This document shows positions 12,801-23,550 of a DNA stretch of 64,000 bases, one piece after another. A program made the position numbers and the translations under genes. Numbering within the stretch: position 1 is the first letter of the stretch; every line of letters begins with the position of its first letter. The stretch is from Rutidosis leptorrhynchoides (Eukaryota; Streptophyta; Magnoliopsida; Asterales; Asteraceae). Where the stretch lies: assembly GCF_046630445.1 (NCBI RefSeq), contig NC_092338.1, positions 338,543,001 through 338,607,000 on the forward strand. Reading direction: 5' to 3'. The notes below the pieces were generated by a model, which saw only the letters and a program-made list of their open reading frames with translations, was not told the DNA's origin and made no database searches.

Positions 12801-14294
12801 ACTAATGAGTTTTAGCTTTGAATTACCCTTCTCTCCATAAATCATCACCGGTATTTTATCCTTACCAGGAATACGAATTGCCTTCTTGGCACAAACAACT
12901 TCCGCTCCTATTTTGGACATCCAGTCCATGCCGACTATTACATCAAAACCTCCTAATTCTACGGGTATTAAGTCGATTTTAAACGTTTCTCCGGCTAGAT
13001 TTATTTCACAATCACGACAAATTTTATCGGCTTTAATTAGTTTACCATTAGCTAACTCAATTAAGTACTTAGCATCTAGAGGTAATGATGAACAATTCAA
13101 TTTAGTGTAAAAATTTATACACACGTAACTTCTATCGGCGCCAGTATCAAATAAGACAGATGCTGATAAGTTATTAATGGTAAACGTACCCGTAACAAGC
13201 TCCGGGTCTTCTTGTGCCTCTCTAGCATTAATAACAAACGCTCTTCCACGTGCAGGTCCGCCATTCTGATTCGGGCACTGACTCTTATAGTGACCTTGTT
13301 TTCCACAACCAAAACAAGTAATGTTAGCCAAAGCAGTTCTATTTGCGTTGGTGGCAGGAGTCTTGTTACCATTTGCATTTGTAACGAGAGCCTTACAATC
13401 TTCAGCAAGATGTCCCTGTCGATTGCATTTAGTGCACAACACACTACAGTAACCAAAGTGATGTTTGTGACAACGGTTGCATAAAGGACTTTGTCCTTTG
13501 TAACCAAAGCCTGAACCACTACCCGCACCTTTCGGGGTTTCTGGTTTCTTAAAAGATTGTTGTTGGTAACCTCGATCATAATTTCCGTTCCACTTTCTTT
13601 TGTTACTCGATACCTTCACCTCAGTAGTGAATGCTTTCTTATCCAAGATGACTTGATCCATTAGCTCGTTCGCCATGGTTATAGCTTCATGAATTGTCTT
13701 AGGTTTCGATGCCGTAACGTTTGCCTTGACCTTGCTGGGCAAACCACCTTTGTACATTTCAATCTTCCGTGCTTCGGTTGGAACCAATTCAGGACATAGT
13801 AAAACCAATTCCATGAATCGCTGATTGTAGTTGGTGATTTCAGTACCAACCACCTTCAAACTTCGTAACTCATCTTCTAACTTAATAACCTCATTCCTTG
13901 GACAATACTCGGTGATTATCATCGCTTTGAATTCTTCCCATGGAGTATCATAAGCTACATCTCCTCCTACCGCCTTCACATAATTCTTCCACCATGTGAG
14001 TGCACTATCTTGTAAAGTGCACGATGCAAACTTGGTCATGTCTTTTTCATCACAACCACTGATTTTAAACACCGTCTCCATCTTTTCTATCCATCGGGTT
14101 AAACCGATCGGCCCTTCCGTTCCACTGAATGATGAAGGCTTGCAAGCTTGAAACGTCTTGTAGGAGCATCCTACACGAGGATTTGGGTTAACTGCAGCAG
14201 CTCTTGCAGCCTCAACCCATAACATTCTGTCGTTCACTCGCTGGTTGATGAGTTCCTCGAGTTCTTGTTCCGTCATTCGATTCAATCGCGCCAT
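9876..14294 (-). CDS. E2 gag-pol polyprotein (chromovirus, intact)
   Basis: A single open frame of 1,472 codons from an ATG at 14294. In order: Gag core (about residues 60-240); Cys-rich segment at 272-283; two CCHC zinc knuckles at 287-300 and 327-340; aspartic protease DTGA at 383-386; reverse transcriptase with FIDD, Asp 719-720; RNase H with CDAS, Asp 866; integrase HHCC zinc finger (His ~1061, Cys 1091/1094); and the integrase triad D1124, D1185, E1221 with the canonical 35-residue spacing. A chromodomain-like tail occupies about 1436-1466 ([14 protein letters not shown]). There is no frameshift or internal stop, so it is probably cleaved by its own protease. It encodes copying of its own RNA into DNA and insertion at chromatin-marked sites. 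Confidence 0.95.
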   Translation of the reverse strand: MARLNRMTEQELEELINQRVNDRMLWVEAARAAAVNPNPRVGCSYKTFQACKPSSFSGTEGPIGLTRWIEKMETVFKISGCDEKDMTKFASCTLQDSALTWWKNYVKAVGGDVAYDTPWEEFKAMIITEYCPRNEVIKLEDELRSLKVVGTEITNYNQRFMELVLLCPELVPTEARKIEMYKGGLPSKVKANVTASKPKTIHEAITMANELMDQVILDKKAFTTEVKVSSNKRKWNGNYDRGYQQQSFKKPETPKGAGSGSGFGYKGQSPLCNRCHKHHFGYCSVLCTKCNRQGHLAEDCKALVTNANGNKTPATNANRTALANITCFGCGKQGHYKSQCPNQNGGPARGRAFVINAREAQEDPELVTGTFTINNLSASVLFDTGADRSYVCINFYTKLNCSSLPLDAKYLIELANGKLIKADKICRDCEINLAGETFKIDLIPVELGGFDVIVGMDWMSKIGAEVVCAKKAIRIPGKDKIPVMIYGEKGNSKLKLISCLKAKKCLEKGCYAILAHVNKVEKKEKCINDVPVARDFPEVFPEELPGLPPFRSVEFQIDLVPGAAPVARAPYRLAPSELKELQSQLKELLDRGFIRPSTSPWGAPILFVKKKDGSFRMCIDYRELNKLTIKNRYPLPRIDDLFDQLQGSCVYSKIDLRSGYHQLRVKEEDIPKTAFRTRYGHYEFLVMPFGLTNAPAVFMDLMNRVCSPYLDKFVIVFIDDILIYSKSEQEHEEHLRLILELLRKEQLYAKFSKCAFWLKEVQFLGHVVNSKGIQVDPAKTEAIEKWETPKTPTQIRQFLGLAGYYRRFIQDFSRIAKPLTALTQKGKKYEWTSEQENAFQILKKKLTTAPILSLPEGNDDFEIYCDASRQGFGCVLMQRKKVIAYASRQLKIHERNYTTHDLELGAVVFALKIWRHYLYGVKCTVFTDHKSLQHIFDQKQLNMRQRRWVELINDYDCEIRYHPGKANVVADALSRKEREPIRVRAMNIKIRMNLNSQIKEVQREALTKENIGNEIMKKYEKQLVMREDGIRYFANRIWVPKLGGLRKLILNEAHKTRYSIHPGVGKMYQDLKTHYWWPDLKTDVATYVGECLTCSKVKAEHQKPSGLLQQPEIPEWKWDGITMDFITKLPKTAWGYDTIWVIVDRLTKSAHFLPIKETDRMEKLLRLYIKEIVSRHGIPISIISDRDSRFTSKFWQSLQEALGTRLDMSTAYHPQTDGQSERTIQTLEDMLRACVIDFGNGWDKYLPLAEFSYNNSYHASIGAAPFEALYGRKCRSPICWNEVGDRHLTGPEIIHETTEKIVQIKERLKTARSRQKSYADVRRKPLEFQVGDMVMLKVSPWKGVIRFGKRGKLNPRYVGPFKIIERIGPVAYRLELPQQLAGVHNTFHVSNLKKCLAKEDLTIPLEEIHVDEKLQFVEEPIEIMDREVKQLKQSNIPIVKVRWNARRGPEFTWEREDQMKRKYPHLFLDDAK

Positions 14295-14654
14295 TTCCTA
14301 ATGAAAGACAATAATTATTCACATGGAATATTATAGATGTAGTGTGTATTTATAGTACATTTATAGCTTGTTAATAATATGAACCAGGTATTATTATAAA
14401 AGCCTTTTCTTCTTATTAGCGTTTTATAATTATATCTTGGGTAGTACTTACCCGTTAATGTTCATACTTAATAGCTTAGTACAGAATCAATTACTACAAT
14501 CTAAATAATACTTAACCATGGAAAATTATTGCATTTCATACTTCAATATTTTACATATGCTTATCTTACATTGAACATTAAGCAAACCACACTATTAATA
14601 TTATACAAAACATTATTCGGTTCCATGGTTTGACACAGCAGCGCATCGTTTGAT
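14295..14654. other. E2 spacer between accessory ORF and gag
   Basis: About 360 bp of AT-rich leader between the accessory ORF stop and the gag ATG. No ORF of note. AAGTACTACCC and ACCCGTTAATG near 14440-14460 echo the polypurine-tract neighbourhood of the family. Confidence 0.5.
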
Positions 14655-15125
14655 CTATTTTCTAGGACGTTTAGACACAAAGATTTGCTTAACGCTTATC
14701 CTAACTGTCTGCCTATATTTTGGCTGTGGGACTGAAGAACTGGATGCCGGGACAGAACGAATAGGAATAGCGGGGATAGGGGTGGTAGTGTTGAGTGGAA
14801 TTGGTGCCACATCATTCTCATTAAACTCGGGATTTGGATTTTCTAATTCATTAGCCTTTCGTTTCTTTCCTAGTTCGAACTCGTCTTTTGTAATTTCCTG
14901 TATTTCTTCCTCGGGTTCACTTTCCTCCTCGGGTTCACTTTCCTCCTCGGGTTCACTTTCCTCCTCGGGTTCACTTTCCGGGTTCTTTATAGTTGGTTCA
15001 TCCGGAATTTGTGAGTCTTCCCCAAGGATATCATTTTCGTCATCGGACAGGTTAATGACTGGAACGCCATCTGAAGATTCTGATTCGGAGTCGTTGATTG
15101 TGATAACAATTTTTGAGCTCGACAT
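14655..15125 (-). CDS. E2 accessory ORF upstream of gag: acidic protein with SIM-like motifs
   Basis: An intact 156-codon ORF from an ATG at 15125, between primer site and gag. The N-terminus has two hydrophobic-plus-acidic patches, KIVITINDSESES (5-17) and VPVINLSDDE (21-30); the second fits the SUMO-interacting consensus closely. Four exact SEPEEE repeats follow at 51-74, encoded by an 18-bp tandem repeat. Basic clusters KKRK (87-90) and C-terminal KRPRK (152-156) could direct nuclear import. There are no enzyme motifs and I do not know a named family. Its role is unknown; nuclear import and SUMO binding are inferences from motifs. Confidence 0.7.
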   Translation of the reverse strand: MSSSKIVITINDSESESSDGVPVINLSDDENDILGEDSQIPDEPTIKNPESEPEEESEPEEESEPEEESEPEEEIQEITKDEFELGKKRKANELENPNPEFNENDVAPIPLNTTTPIPAIPIRSVPASSSSVPQPKYRQTVRISVKQIFVSKRPRK

Positions 15126-15312
15126 CTATCACACAACAACTAACCCATTAGTACTTATATAATATTTACATATAAATTTTAACCAACAGTGATAAGCAAT
15201 GGTTTTTTTTTTTTTTTTAAATCAGACCCGGTCAAAGTCCAGACTTTACTAATGTATCCTAACGACTTATCAGTTAGACACACTAATGCAAACCTGGTTC
15301 GCTAAGACCACC

Positions 15313-15324
15313 GCTCTGATACCA
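15313..15324 (-). promoter_or_regulatory. E2 primer binding site (initiator tRNA-Met)
   Basis: The reverse complement reads TGGTATCAGAGC, two bases inside the 5' LTR end. The leader beyond it (to about 15237) matches E1 and E5. Confidence 0.92.
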
Positions 15325-15326
15325 CA

Positions 15327-18095
15327 TGTCATAACCCGTCCTTAACCATAAGAACGCGTTGGATAACGTATGATTTCATTGCGAGGTATTGACCTCTATA
15401 TGAGACATTTTTGAAAGAAAACTGCATATATTATACATTACAAACCATAATCATTATTTTTGTTACAAGCTTAAGACAATAAAAAGAAGATTAACGTTTA
15501 GCGATAATCTTCGACTTACAAACTTTACAAATGATGACAACAACACGGTTTCTAGCATATTTTACAATACAACATCTCGGATATGCAGTTTTATTTTTGA
15601 CACAAACATGCGTACGCAAGATCCTGGTTAGATCCAACATGATGCAGCGGAAGCTTTAGAAATCACCTGAGAATAGACATGTTTTAAAAAGGTCAACATA
15701 AAGTTGGTGAGATATAGGTTTAATGCCGGCAGCAATATATATATAGACCACAAGATTTCGTATATAAACAATTTAATAAAAGTATTCTAAGTGTTGAGCA
15801 CTTGATAACCATACTTAACATTTAATCAACGTCGCATATTCCCTTTATTATGAAATCTTACTACACCGTACCAAGTGTAGTCACCGAAACGAAGTACTGT
15901 GCAACCGTTGAATACTGGTCGTCCAGTCCGGTTGGGGTTGTCAGGCCCGATAGATCTATCAACAGGATTCACGTTTACAATACCTCATGTAAATAGTAGT
16001 TACCAAGTTACAGGGAAGTATGCCAGTGGTACAACTCAACGTAGAATATATATTTTTAATCACTTGTGTCCATAACGTAAATCATAAAATGCATGTATTC
16101 TCATCCCGAAATATTTAGAGTTTAAAAGTGGGACTATATACTCACTCTTGTCTTGATGATATAAATAATTTGACTCGGTCTTCCGGTTGATATCACGAAC
16201 CTATCCATATATAATATATCAATATGTTTTCATTTTTTTAAACAAACGTTATAAATATATACTTGTTATACTTTTAATACTTTGAATAATTCCTTAGTCC
16301 GTAGTTAGCAGTTCGTTGTTAGTAATTCAATTTTAATGGTTCATTTTTAGATGTTTAATATACCCGCAATGAAATAAATAAAACCCCCAACGAAATAAAT
16401 AAAACCCCATCGTATATGTATTGGTCGAGATTAATCTTGACCCATGGTACCGGTGTTGTCAAATGACGTGTTGCGTACATAAAGTACCGGTGTTGTCAAA
16501 TGACGTGTTGCGTACAATCATGGGATCTTATGATTAATCTTCTCGTGTTGTTTACGGGTGATCCTGAACCATATAAAATTGAATTATAAGTACATATATA
16601 TAAAATATCATGTTATCTTAGAAATATGTGATTTATATCATTTTTTTCCAATTGATCCCGTAGTTGAAATGATCTAGGATAACCAATTTTGTTTCGGTCA
16701 TAGTTTCTTCGTTACAAATCCGTTTTCGTTGATTCAAATTGCCATCTTCTTGGATCGAGTTCTTCTTTAAGACTATGAACTGTAAATACCTTGGTTTGTA
16801 TTCAAAATCATACGGCATAAGTGAAACATTAGTGAAACATATGAAGTTAAACATTTTTGTTACAACAAAATCATTTAATGACCATTTTTCTAAAAATACT
16901 TATACTTTGAAAAACCAAGTTTTACCTTGTTAAATTAGTATATACATAAGTTATATTACAGGTCTTGAAGTATTTTAAAAGTTAAGTTAGAAGGATCTAT
17001 TTAGTTTGCAAACAAGTTTGAAAACATTCAAACTATGTTCTTGTTGTTAAACTTTTGTACCACAAAATAAGATAGCTATATATATATGAATCGAATAAGG
17101 TTATGAACATAGATTCTACCTCAAGTTCCTTGGATAAGTTTGCTGTAAAAGAGAAGTAAGAAGCTAGAATCAAAAGGGTGATAGAAGTGGATGAAAGATT
17201 GGTAGTAAGTTGGTGTTCTTGGAGGGTTTTCTTGAAGTGTTTTTGTATGGTTTTCTTATGGTGTTTTAGTATGGTTTTTGAAGCTAGATCTTTATGGAAC
17301 TTTGCTGGATTGTTATGGAGTTTAGAGAGTAAGAAAGAGTGTGTGTTTTTAGTTAAGAGATTGAAGTAAAAATGAATCAAAAATGATGATACATATATAC
17401 TCCTAAAAATGTGATCTTTAAGGATAACATGACAAAATTTTAGTTTGTATTTTTGTAATTAGTCTTGCAATGATTCAAAAGTAATTACCTTATACATAAG
17501 GCATGAATAAGGGCTGGTTAGGTGGTGATTTGATGTGTATATACCAATAGTAAATACGTATAGAAGCTTGGTATGATACGAGTACAAATACTCTAGGTAT
17601 ACGTATAGAAATTTTGTGAAAAATGGAATGAGGATTCAAATATAGCTATCTTTTGTGAATACACTTATATGATTTTATGTATTTAAGTTCTTAAAAGTGA
17701 TTAAATACATTACTTATACAATATATGTATAAACATTATATGTCTTAAGTATTTATGTCAAATAACGTTACGTATAGTTGTCGTTTTGAAAACTTAAGTT
17801 AGTAGTTTCAAAATACACATATAACTTGTTGTTATTAATATAAAATGAGGTATTAAAACATTCCTTAATCATGTTAAATATGTATATATACATATATATA
17901 CACAAACGTATAATTATCATATATTGTATGGTTCGTGATATCATCGGTCAAACTAGACGGTCAAACGTTGTGTAAAACTCTTTTCGGAAATATCAGTCTC
18001 GACAATTTGGATTGCTTATCATGTTGGCAAGGTTTAAATTATGTAAATATTAATCTTATAAGTATAGAATGATCGAAAAAGTGCGGGTCGTTACA
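15327..18095 (-). repeat. E2 5' LTR
   Basis: A copy of 7060-9828 with no difference noticed. Read on the minus strand it begins TGTAACGACCCGCAC and ends GGTTATGACA. It should carry the promoter of E2, but I could not assign a TATA box with confidence. Confidence 0.95.
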
Positions 18096-18675
18096 TCAAC
18101 GGTTGCACAGTACTTCGTTTTGTGACTACACCTTGGTACGGTGTAGTAAGATTTCATATTAAAGGGAATATGCGACGTGATTAAATGTTAAGTATGGTTA
18201 CCAAGTGCTCAACCACTTAGAATATTTTTATCGAAATGTTAATATATGAAATCTTGTGGTCCATGGATTGTTATAACGCTGCTAGCATCAAACCTATATA
18301 TCTCACCAACTTTATGTTGACTTTTTAAAGCATGTTATTCTCAGGTACGAATTAAGACTTCCGCTGTGCATTAGCTCATATAAAGAATACTAGATGGGAC
18401 CATTTAAGTCATGTTACAAGAACGTTGCATTCGAGTCATTGAAGATCATTAAAGGCATTTATTAAGTAAATGACAGAATAGGTCATTCGGATATCGAGAA
18501 ATGTTAGACGAGTTTAATAATGTTTGATGTAAAGATAGATTGCCTTTTAAGAATAAATGCAACGTTTGTAAAATGTATCATATAGAGGTCTAGTACCTCG
18601 CGATGTTATCAACTGTTGTAATTCGTTTGTAATCAATATGGACACTGTCCGGATGATTAGTTTCGGATCCTTTCA
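18096..18675 (+). mobile_element. E1 3' LTR, second part
   Basis: Begins with the right TCAAC target duplication of E2 and matches window positions 243-822 to the LTR end TTTCA. The five bases after it, CATAG (18676-18680), would be the E1 target duplication, but the left partner is outside the window. Confidence 0.9.
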
Positions 18676-19853
18676 CATAGACACTCTATATGTGAATGTT
18701 GGAGTTAGCTATACAGGGTTGAGGTTGATTCCAAAATATATATAGTTTGAGTTGTGATCAATACTGAGATACGTATACACTGGGTCGTGGATTGATTCAA
18801 GATAATATTTATCGATTTATTTCTGTACATCTAACTGTGGACAACTAGTTGTAGGTTACTAACGAGGACAGCTGACTTAATAAACTTAAAACATCAAAAT
18901 ATATTAAAAGTGTTGTAAATATATTTTGAACATACTTTGATATATATGTATATATTGTTATAGGTTCGTGAATCAACCAGTGGCCAAGTCTTACTTCCCG
19001 ACGAAGTAAAAATCTGTGAAAGTGAGTTATAGTCCCACTTTTAAAATCTAATATTTTTGGGATGAGAATACATGCAGGTTTTATAAATGATTTACAAAAT
19101 AGACACAAGTACGTGAAACTACATTCTATGGTTGAATTATCGAAATCGAATATGCCCCTTTTTATTAAGTCTGGTAATCTAAGAATTAGGGAACAGACAC
19201 CCTAATTGACGCGAATCCTAAAGATAGATCTATTGGGCCTAACAAACCCCATCCAAAGTACCGGATGCTTTAGTACTTCGAAATTTATATCATATCCGAA
19301 GGGTGTCCCGGAATGATGGGGATATTCTTATATATGCATCTTGTTATTGTCGGTTACCAGGTGTTCACCATATGAATGATTTTTATCTCTATGTATGGGA
19401 TGTGTATTGAAATATGAAATCTTGTGGTCTATTGTTACGATTTGATATATATAGGTTAAACCTATAACTCACCAACATTTTTGTTGACGTTTAAAGCATG
19501 TTTATTCTCAGGTGAATACTAAGAGCTTTCGCTGTTGCATACTAAAATAAGGACAAGATTTGGAGTCCATGTTTGTATGATATTGTGTAAAAACTGCATT
19601 CAAGAAACTGATTTCGATGTAACATATTTGTATTGTAATCCATTATGTAATGGTCGTGTGTAAACAGGATATTTTAGATTATCATTATTTGATAATCTAC
19701 GTAAAGCTTTTTAAACCTTTATTTATGAAATAAAGGTTATGGTTTGTTTTAAAAATGAATGCAGTCTTTGAAAAACGTCTCATATAGAGGTCAAAACCTC
19801 GCAACGAAATCAATTAATATGGAACGTTTTTAATCAATAAGAACGGGACATTT

Positions 19854-19855
<2 letters not shown>
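18676..19855 (+). mobile_element. E3: 3' part of an older chromovirus-type LTR
   Basis: This carries the LTR modules seen in E1 and E2: TATTCTCAGGTGAA near 19503, CATATAGAGGTCAAAACCTCGC at 19781-19802, and an end AACGGGACATTTCA at 19855. No primer site follows; the sequence runs directly into an AT microsatellite and an inverted E4 LTR piece. It is therefore a truncated or rearranged LTR into which E1 inserted. Confidence 0.7.

Positions 19856-19920
<65 letters not shown>
19856..19920. repeat. (AT)n microsatellite at the E3/E4 junction
   Basis: About 32 AT units separate the plus-oriented E3 LTR end from a minus-oriented E4 LTR start. A matching AT tract lies at the same place in the other E4 LTR copy (22082-22145), so the tract belongs to the E4 LTR and the junction with E3 falls inside or at its edge. 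Confidence 0.85.
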
Positions 19921-19927
<7 letters not shown>

Positions 19928-20084
19928 TTGTTCATGAATTGTGGAGAGTAGTCAAAGGTAATTGTATATATGAAACAGTTCTAAAATTTTGAGACTCAAT
20001 CTAATAGACTTTGTTTAACGTGCCAAAATAATAAATCGTATAGAGAATTGGTTTAAATTAGTCGAAATTTTTCGGGTCATCACA
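19921..20084 (-). mobile_element. E4 3' LTR remnant
   Basis: On the minus strand it begins TGTGATGACCCGAAAAATTTC. It is repeated at 22155-22318 with very few differences. Only the first 164 bp plus the AT tract remain. The polypurine tract follows on the inner side (20085-20098; AACGGGGAGGTAC on the minus strand). Confidence 0.8.
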
Positions 20085-21929
20085 GTACCTCCCCGTTAAA
20101 GAAAATTTCGTCCCGAAATTTTGAGTAGTACCTGTTTCATGAGCGATATCAGTGAACAAATGTGGATACTTTTGCTTCATTTGATCTTCACGTTCCCAAG
20201 TAAACTCGGGTCCTCGTCTTGCGTTCCAACGAACTCTAACTATCGGTATTTTGCTTTGTTTTAATTGTTTGACCTCACGGTCCATGATTTCAACAGGTTC
20301 TTCGACAAAATGGAGTTTATCATTAATTCGTATTTCGTCAAGAGGAATTACGACATCCTCTTCAGCTAAACATTTCTTCAAATTTGACACGTGAAATGTG
20401 TCGTGAACACTACTAAGTTCTTGCGGTAGCTTTAATCGATAAGCAACTGCTCCAATTCTTTCGGTGATTTCAAAGGGTCCTACGTACCTAGGACTTAGCT
20501 TTCCTCGTTTACCGAATCGTACAACGCCTTTCCAGGGTGACACTTTCAACATGACTTTGTCGCCCACTTGAAATTCTAGCGGTTTTCTTCTTACATCAGC
20601 ATAACTCTTTTGGCGACTCATGGCCGTTTTCAATCGCTGTTGTATTTGAATGATCTTTTCGGTGGTTTCGTGAATAATTTCTGGTCCAGTAAGTTGTCTT
20701 TCTCCCACTTCACTCCAACAGATAGGAGATCTGCACTTTCTACCGTAAAGTGCTTCAAATGGTGCTGCGTTGATGCTCGTATGATAGCTGTTATTGTATG
20801 AAAATTCTGCCAACGGTAAGTGTCGATCCCAACTGGTTCCAAAGTCAATCACGCATGCCCGTAACATGTCTTCCAATGTTTGTATTGTTCTTTCACTTTG
20901 ACCATCTGTCTGTGGGTGATAAGCGGTGCTCATATCTAATCGAGTTCCCAATGCTTTTTGTAATGATTGCCAAAAACGTGATGTGAATCGGGTGTCGCGA
21001 TCAGATATGATGGAGATGGGTACACCATGCCTGGAAACTACTTCCTTCAAATATAGGCGTGCTAATTTCTCCATACTGTCTGTCTCCTTTATTGGTAGGA
21101 AGTGAGCTGATTTAGTTAGACGATCAACTATCACCCAAATAGTATCATGACTACTTGCAGTCCTTGGCAATTTCGTAATGAAATCCATGGTTATTCTTTC
21201 CCATTTCCACTGCGGAATTTCTGGTTGTTGCAGTAATCCTGACGGCTTTTGGTGCTCAGCTTTAACCTTTGCACACGTCAAACATTTGCTTACATAAGTA
21301 GCAATTTCTGTCTTCATATTAGGCCACCAATAGAACTTCTTGAGATCGTGGTACATTTTCCCATTTCCTGGGTGAATTGAGTACCTCGTTTTGTGTGCTT
21401 CATCTAGTACTAGTTGCCTTAGGTTACCATGTCTTGGTACCCATATCCTACCAGCAAAATACAGGGTTCCACCGGCTTTTACTTCAAGTTATTTTTCTAA
21501 CCCTTTGCTCATTTCACCTTTTTCGTTTTCTTCTTTTAAAGCTTCTAACTGTGCTGCTTGAATTTGCTTTGTGAGATCAGTACGAATTGTAATATTCAAA
21601 GCTCGGACCCTAAGAGGTTTTACTCTTTCTTTTCGACTTAGGGCATCAGCTACAACATTAGCTTTTCCGGGGTGGTAACGGATTTCACAATCGTAATCGT
21701 TTAACAACTCTACCCAGCGACGTTGCCTCATATTGAGTTGTTTTTGATCAAAAATATGCTGAAGACTCTTATGGTCGGTGTACACTGTACACTTGGTGCC
21801 ATATAGATAGTGTCTCCATATTTTGAGTGCAAAAACTACTGCTCCAAGTTCCAAATCGTGCGTCGTATAGTTCTTTTCATGAATTTTTAGTTGTCGTGAG
21901 GCATATGCGATAACTTTTGTGCATTGCAT
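20058..21929 (-). pseudogene. E4 pol fragment: RNase H, integrase, chromodomain
   Basis: One frame broken by a TAA at 21489-21491. Upstream of the stop is a partial RNase H ([34 protein letters not shown]). Downstream are the integrase zinc-finger Cys pair (CLTCAK), a triad in DFITKLP, SDRDTRF and GQSERT, and a chromodomain tail ([14 protein letters not shown]). It is close to the E2 C-terminal half. The frame runs through the polypurine tract into the LTR before stopping at 20058. Gag, protease, RT and the RNase H start are gone. Confidence 0.9.
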
Positions 21930-21940
21930 GAATTTTTAGT

Positions 21941-22076
21941 TTTCACTGTAGAACTGTAGCAAAATACGGTTTCACTGTAGCAAATAGTGTTTTACTGTAG
22001 CAAATAGTGTTTTACTGTAGCGAAGTAATTTTTACTGTAGCAACTAGGGTTTTACTGTAGGAAAGTCGTTTTTACT

Positions 22077-22078
<2 letters not shown>
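21941..22078 (-). repeat. ACTGTAGC tandem array in the E4 LTR
   Basis: Six to seven diverged units of about 20 bp with the core TTTTACTGTAGCAAATAGTG. The array lies between the pol breakpoint and the LTR AT tract, so it belongs to the truncated right LTR of E4. Confidence 0.8.

Positions 22079-22081
<3 letters not shown>

Positions 22082-22145
<64 letters not shown>
22082..22145. repeat. (AT)n microsatellite in the E4 right LTR
   Basis: About 32 AT units, partner of the tract at 19856-19920 and in the same position relative to the LTR start. Confidence 0.85.
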
Positions 22146-22150
<5 letters not shown>

Positions 22151-22318
22151 CATACATATAATTGTTCATGAATTGTGGAGAGTAGTCAAAGGTAATTGTA
22201 TATATGAAACAGTTCTAAAATTTTGAGACTCAATCTAACAGACTTTGTTTAACGTGCCAAAATAATAAATCGTATAGAGAATTGGTTTAAATTAGTCGAA
22301 ATTTTTCGGGTCATCACA
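22146..22318 (-). mobile_element. E4 5' LTR remnant, outer end
   Basis: Matches 19921-20084 and ends CGGGTCATCACA. With the ACTGTAGC array and AT tract it forms the outer part of the E4 5' LTR. The inner LTR part, primer site and gag were lost. The flank 22319-22323 (ATTCT) would be the target duplication, but its partner is not preserved. Confidence 0.8.
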
Positions 22319-23163
22319 ATTCTGCAAGTAATTCAGTTCGCAAGCAATAACAATGACTCGTGGAAATGGCAATGGAACTGCAGCGGCACGTTCAAGAGTA
22401 GTGAAATGTCGACACGTAACGATGAAAACATCCTAAACAGTTCCCTCCAAGGCCAAGAGACTGTCCGTAATAAGTTTGTTCCAAAGAAGATCGAGATATT
22501 TGCTTGGAGGTCGATTCGCAAAAGGATCCCTACTCAAGTTGAGTTAGATAAAAAGTCTATCGACCTTGACTCGGTAAGGTGTCCAATATGCGATGATGAC
22601 CTCGAGACGGTAGATCATGCTTTGGTATTTTGTAAGTTTGCCTCGGAAATTTGGTTGAAGGTATTCGAATGGTGGAATTTGAATGTAGTTTCTATCTTTT
22701 CCGTTGGAGAAATATATAAAGAGTCATGTCCTCTTCTGGCTTCGAGCAATAATGGTGTCATTTGGCAAGAGGTTAAATGTATAAGCGGATACTTGATTTG
22801 GAAGAATCGCAATAGGAAGGTTTTCGGAAAGAACTCTGCGTCTAACTCGATGGTCTTCAATGAAATACAATGCAAAAGCTATGAATGGATTTGTACAAGA
22901 TCAAAAAGAAGCAAGTTAGATTGGTATATTTGGTTAACCAACTCCGTCTCGTGTTGTTTTTCTTCTCAGCAAGCTGGGGTAGGATAATAGACCTCGTACA
23001 GTAGGAATCTCGAGTATGTGTTTTTCGTGTTTCATTCAGTTTGACTTCACTGTATTAGTTTTTTTTGCTCATGTACATAGTGATAGGTCGTTCATTGTAT
23101 ATAAGCCTTCGAGTTGTAACTTTATACAAGTAATAAAATCTTTGCAGCCTTTCTAAAAAAAAA
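22319..23163 (+). pseudogene. LINE 3' end with RT zinc-binding domain
   Basis: An open frame runs from the E4 boundary (22319) through an ATG at 22406 to 22987. It matches the zinc-binding domain (zf-RVT) at the C-terminus of plant L1-type LINE reverse transcriptases: KFVPKKIEIFAWR, then CPICDDDLETVDHALVFC with the Cys/His pattern, then a C-terminal tail. A 3' UTR with AATAAAATC and a short A-run (23155-23163) ends the element. The 5' part, with endonuclease and most of RT, is absent; E4 lies exactly at the break. Confidence 0.85.
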
Positions 23164-23417
23164 TTATTATTATTATCCCTTATATATGTGGTGGTAATTC
23201 CTCACGTATTTCCATTCGTACATCGCTAAAATACTTTATAATGTTGGTTTCTCCTTTTTAGTTTTTACATTTCAGACGTTCAACACGTAATTCTGTAAAT
23301 ATAATAATTTTATTGTACTACTTTGTTTTTTATCGAAGAAAACGTGAATTTGATTGTCACGGAGTACATTGTTTTGTCCTTTTACATTGATTTTTTCTTC
23401 TTTCGTCATAAAAAGAA
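23164..23417. other. Intergenic DNA between LINE and foldback element
   Basis: AT-rich single-copy-looking sequence with no gene seen. Confidence 0.5.
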
Positions 23418-23550
23418 GGGTGATGATATATACACAACCAATTTTTACAAATACACAACTAAACATGATTTACAGTGTTGTACAGTACAACATTGTAAAA
23501 CATGTTTAATTGCGTATTTGTAAAAATTGGTTGTGTATATATCACTACCC
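23418..23550. mobile_element. Near-perfect foldback (MITE-like) element, 133 bp
   Basis: Two 66-nt arms around a single central base (23484) pair with about six mismatches. The ends are GGGT...ACCC, and the inner arm contains ATATATACACAACCAATTTT. No coding sequence. Length, near-complete symmetry and location beside a gene fit a MITE. I could not assign a superfamily because the flanking duplication is unclear in A-rich DNA. If transcribed it would fold into a long hairpin. Confidence 0.75.

Larger units (their letters stand above)
7060..18095 (-). mobile_element. E2: complete Tekay-like chromovirus LTR retrotransposon
   Basis: An 11,036-bp element on the minus strand with two 2,769-bp LTRs, tRNA-Met primer site, an accessory ORF, one gag-pol ORF, a polypurine tract and a 5-bp target duplication. 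It sits inside the E1 3' LTR. All parts expected for autonomous movement are present and open. The two LTRs show no difference in any stretch compared, so the insertion is very recent. The C-terminal chromodomain and domain order place it among chromoviruses, probably the Tekay clade. Confidence 0.95.

Noticed and set aside
14908..14980. CRISPR-like short repeats (18-bp tandem units)
   Set aside because: They are contiguous, without spacers, and encode the SEPEEE repeat of the accessory ORF.
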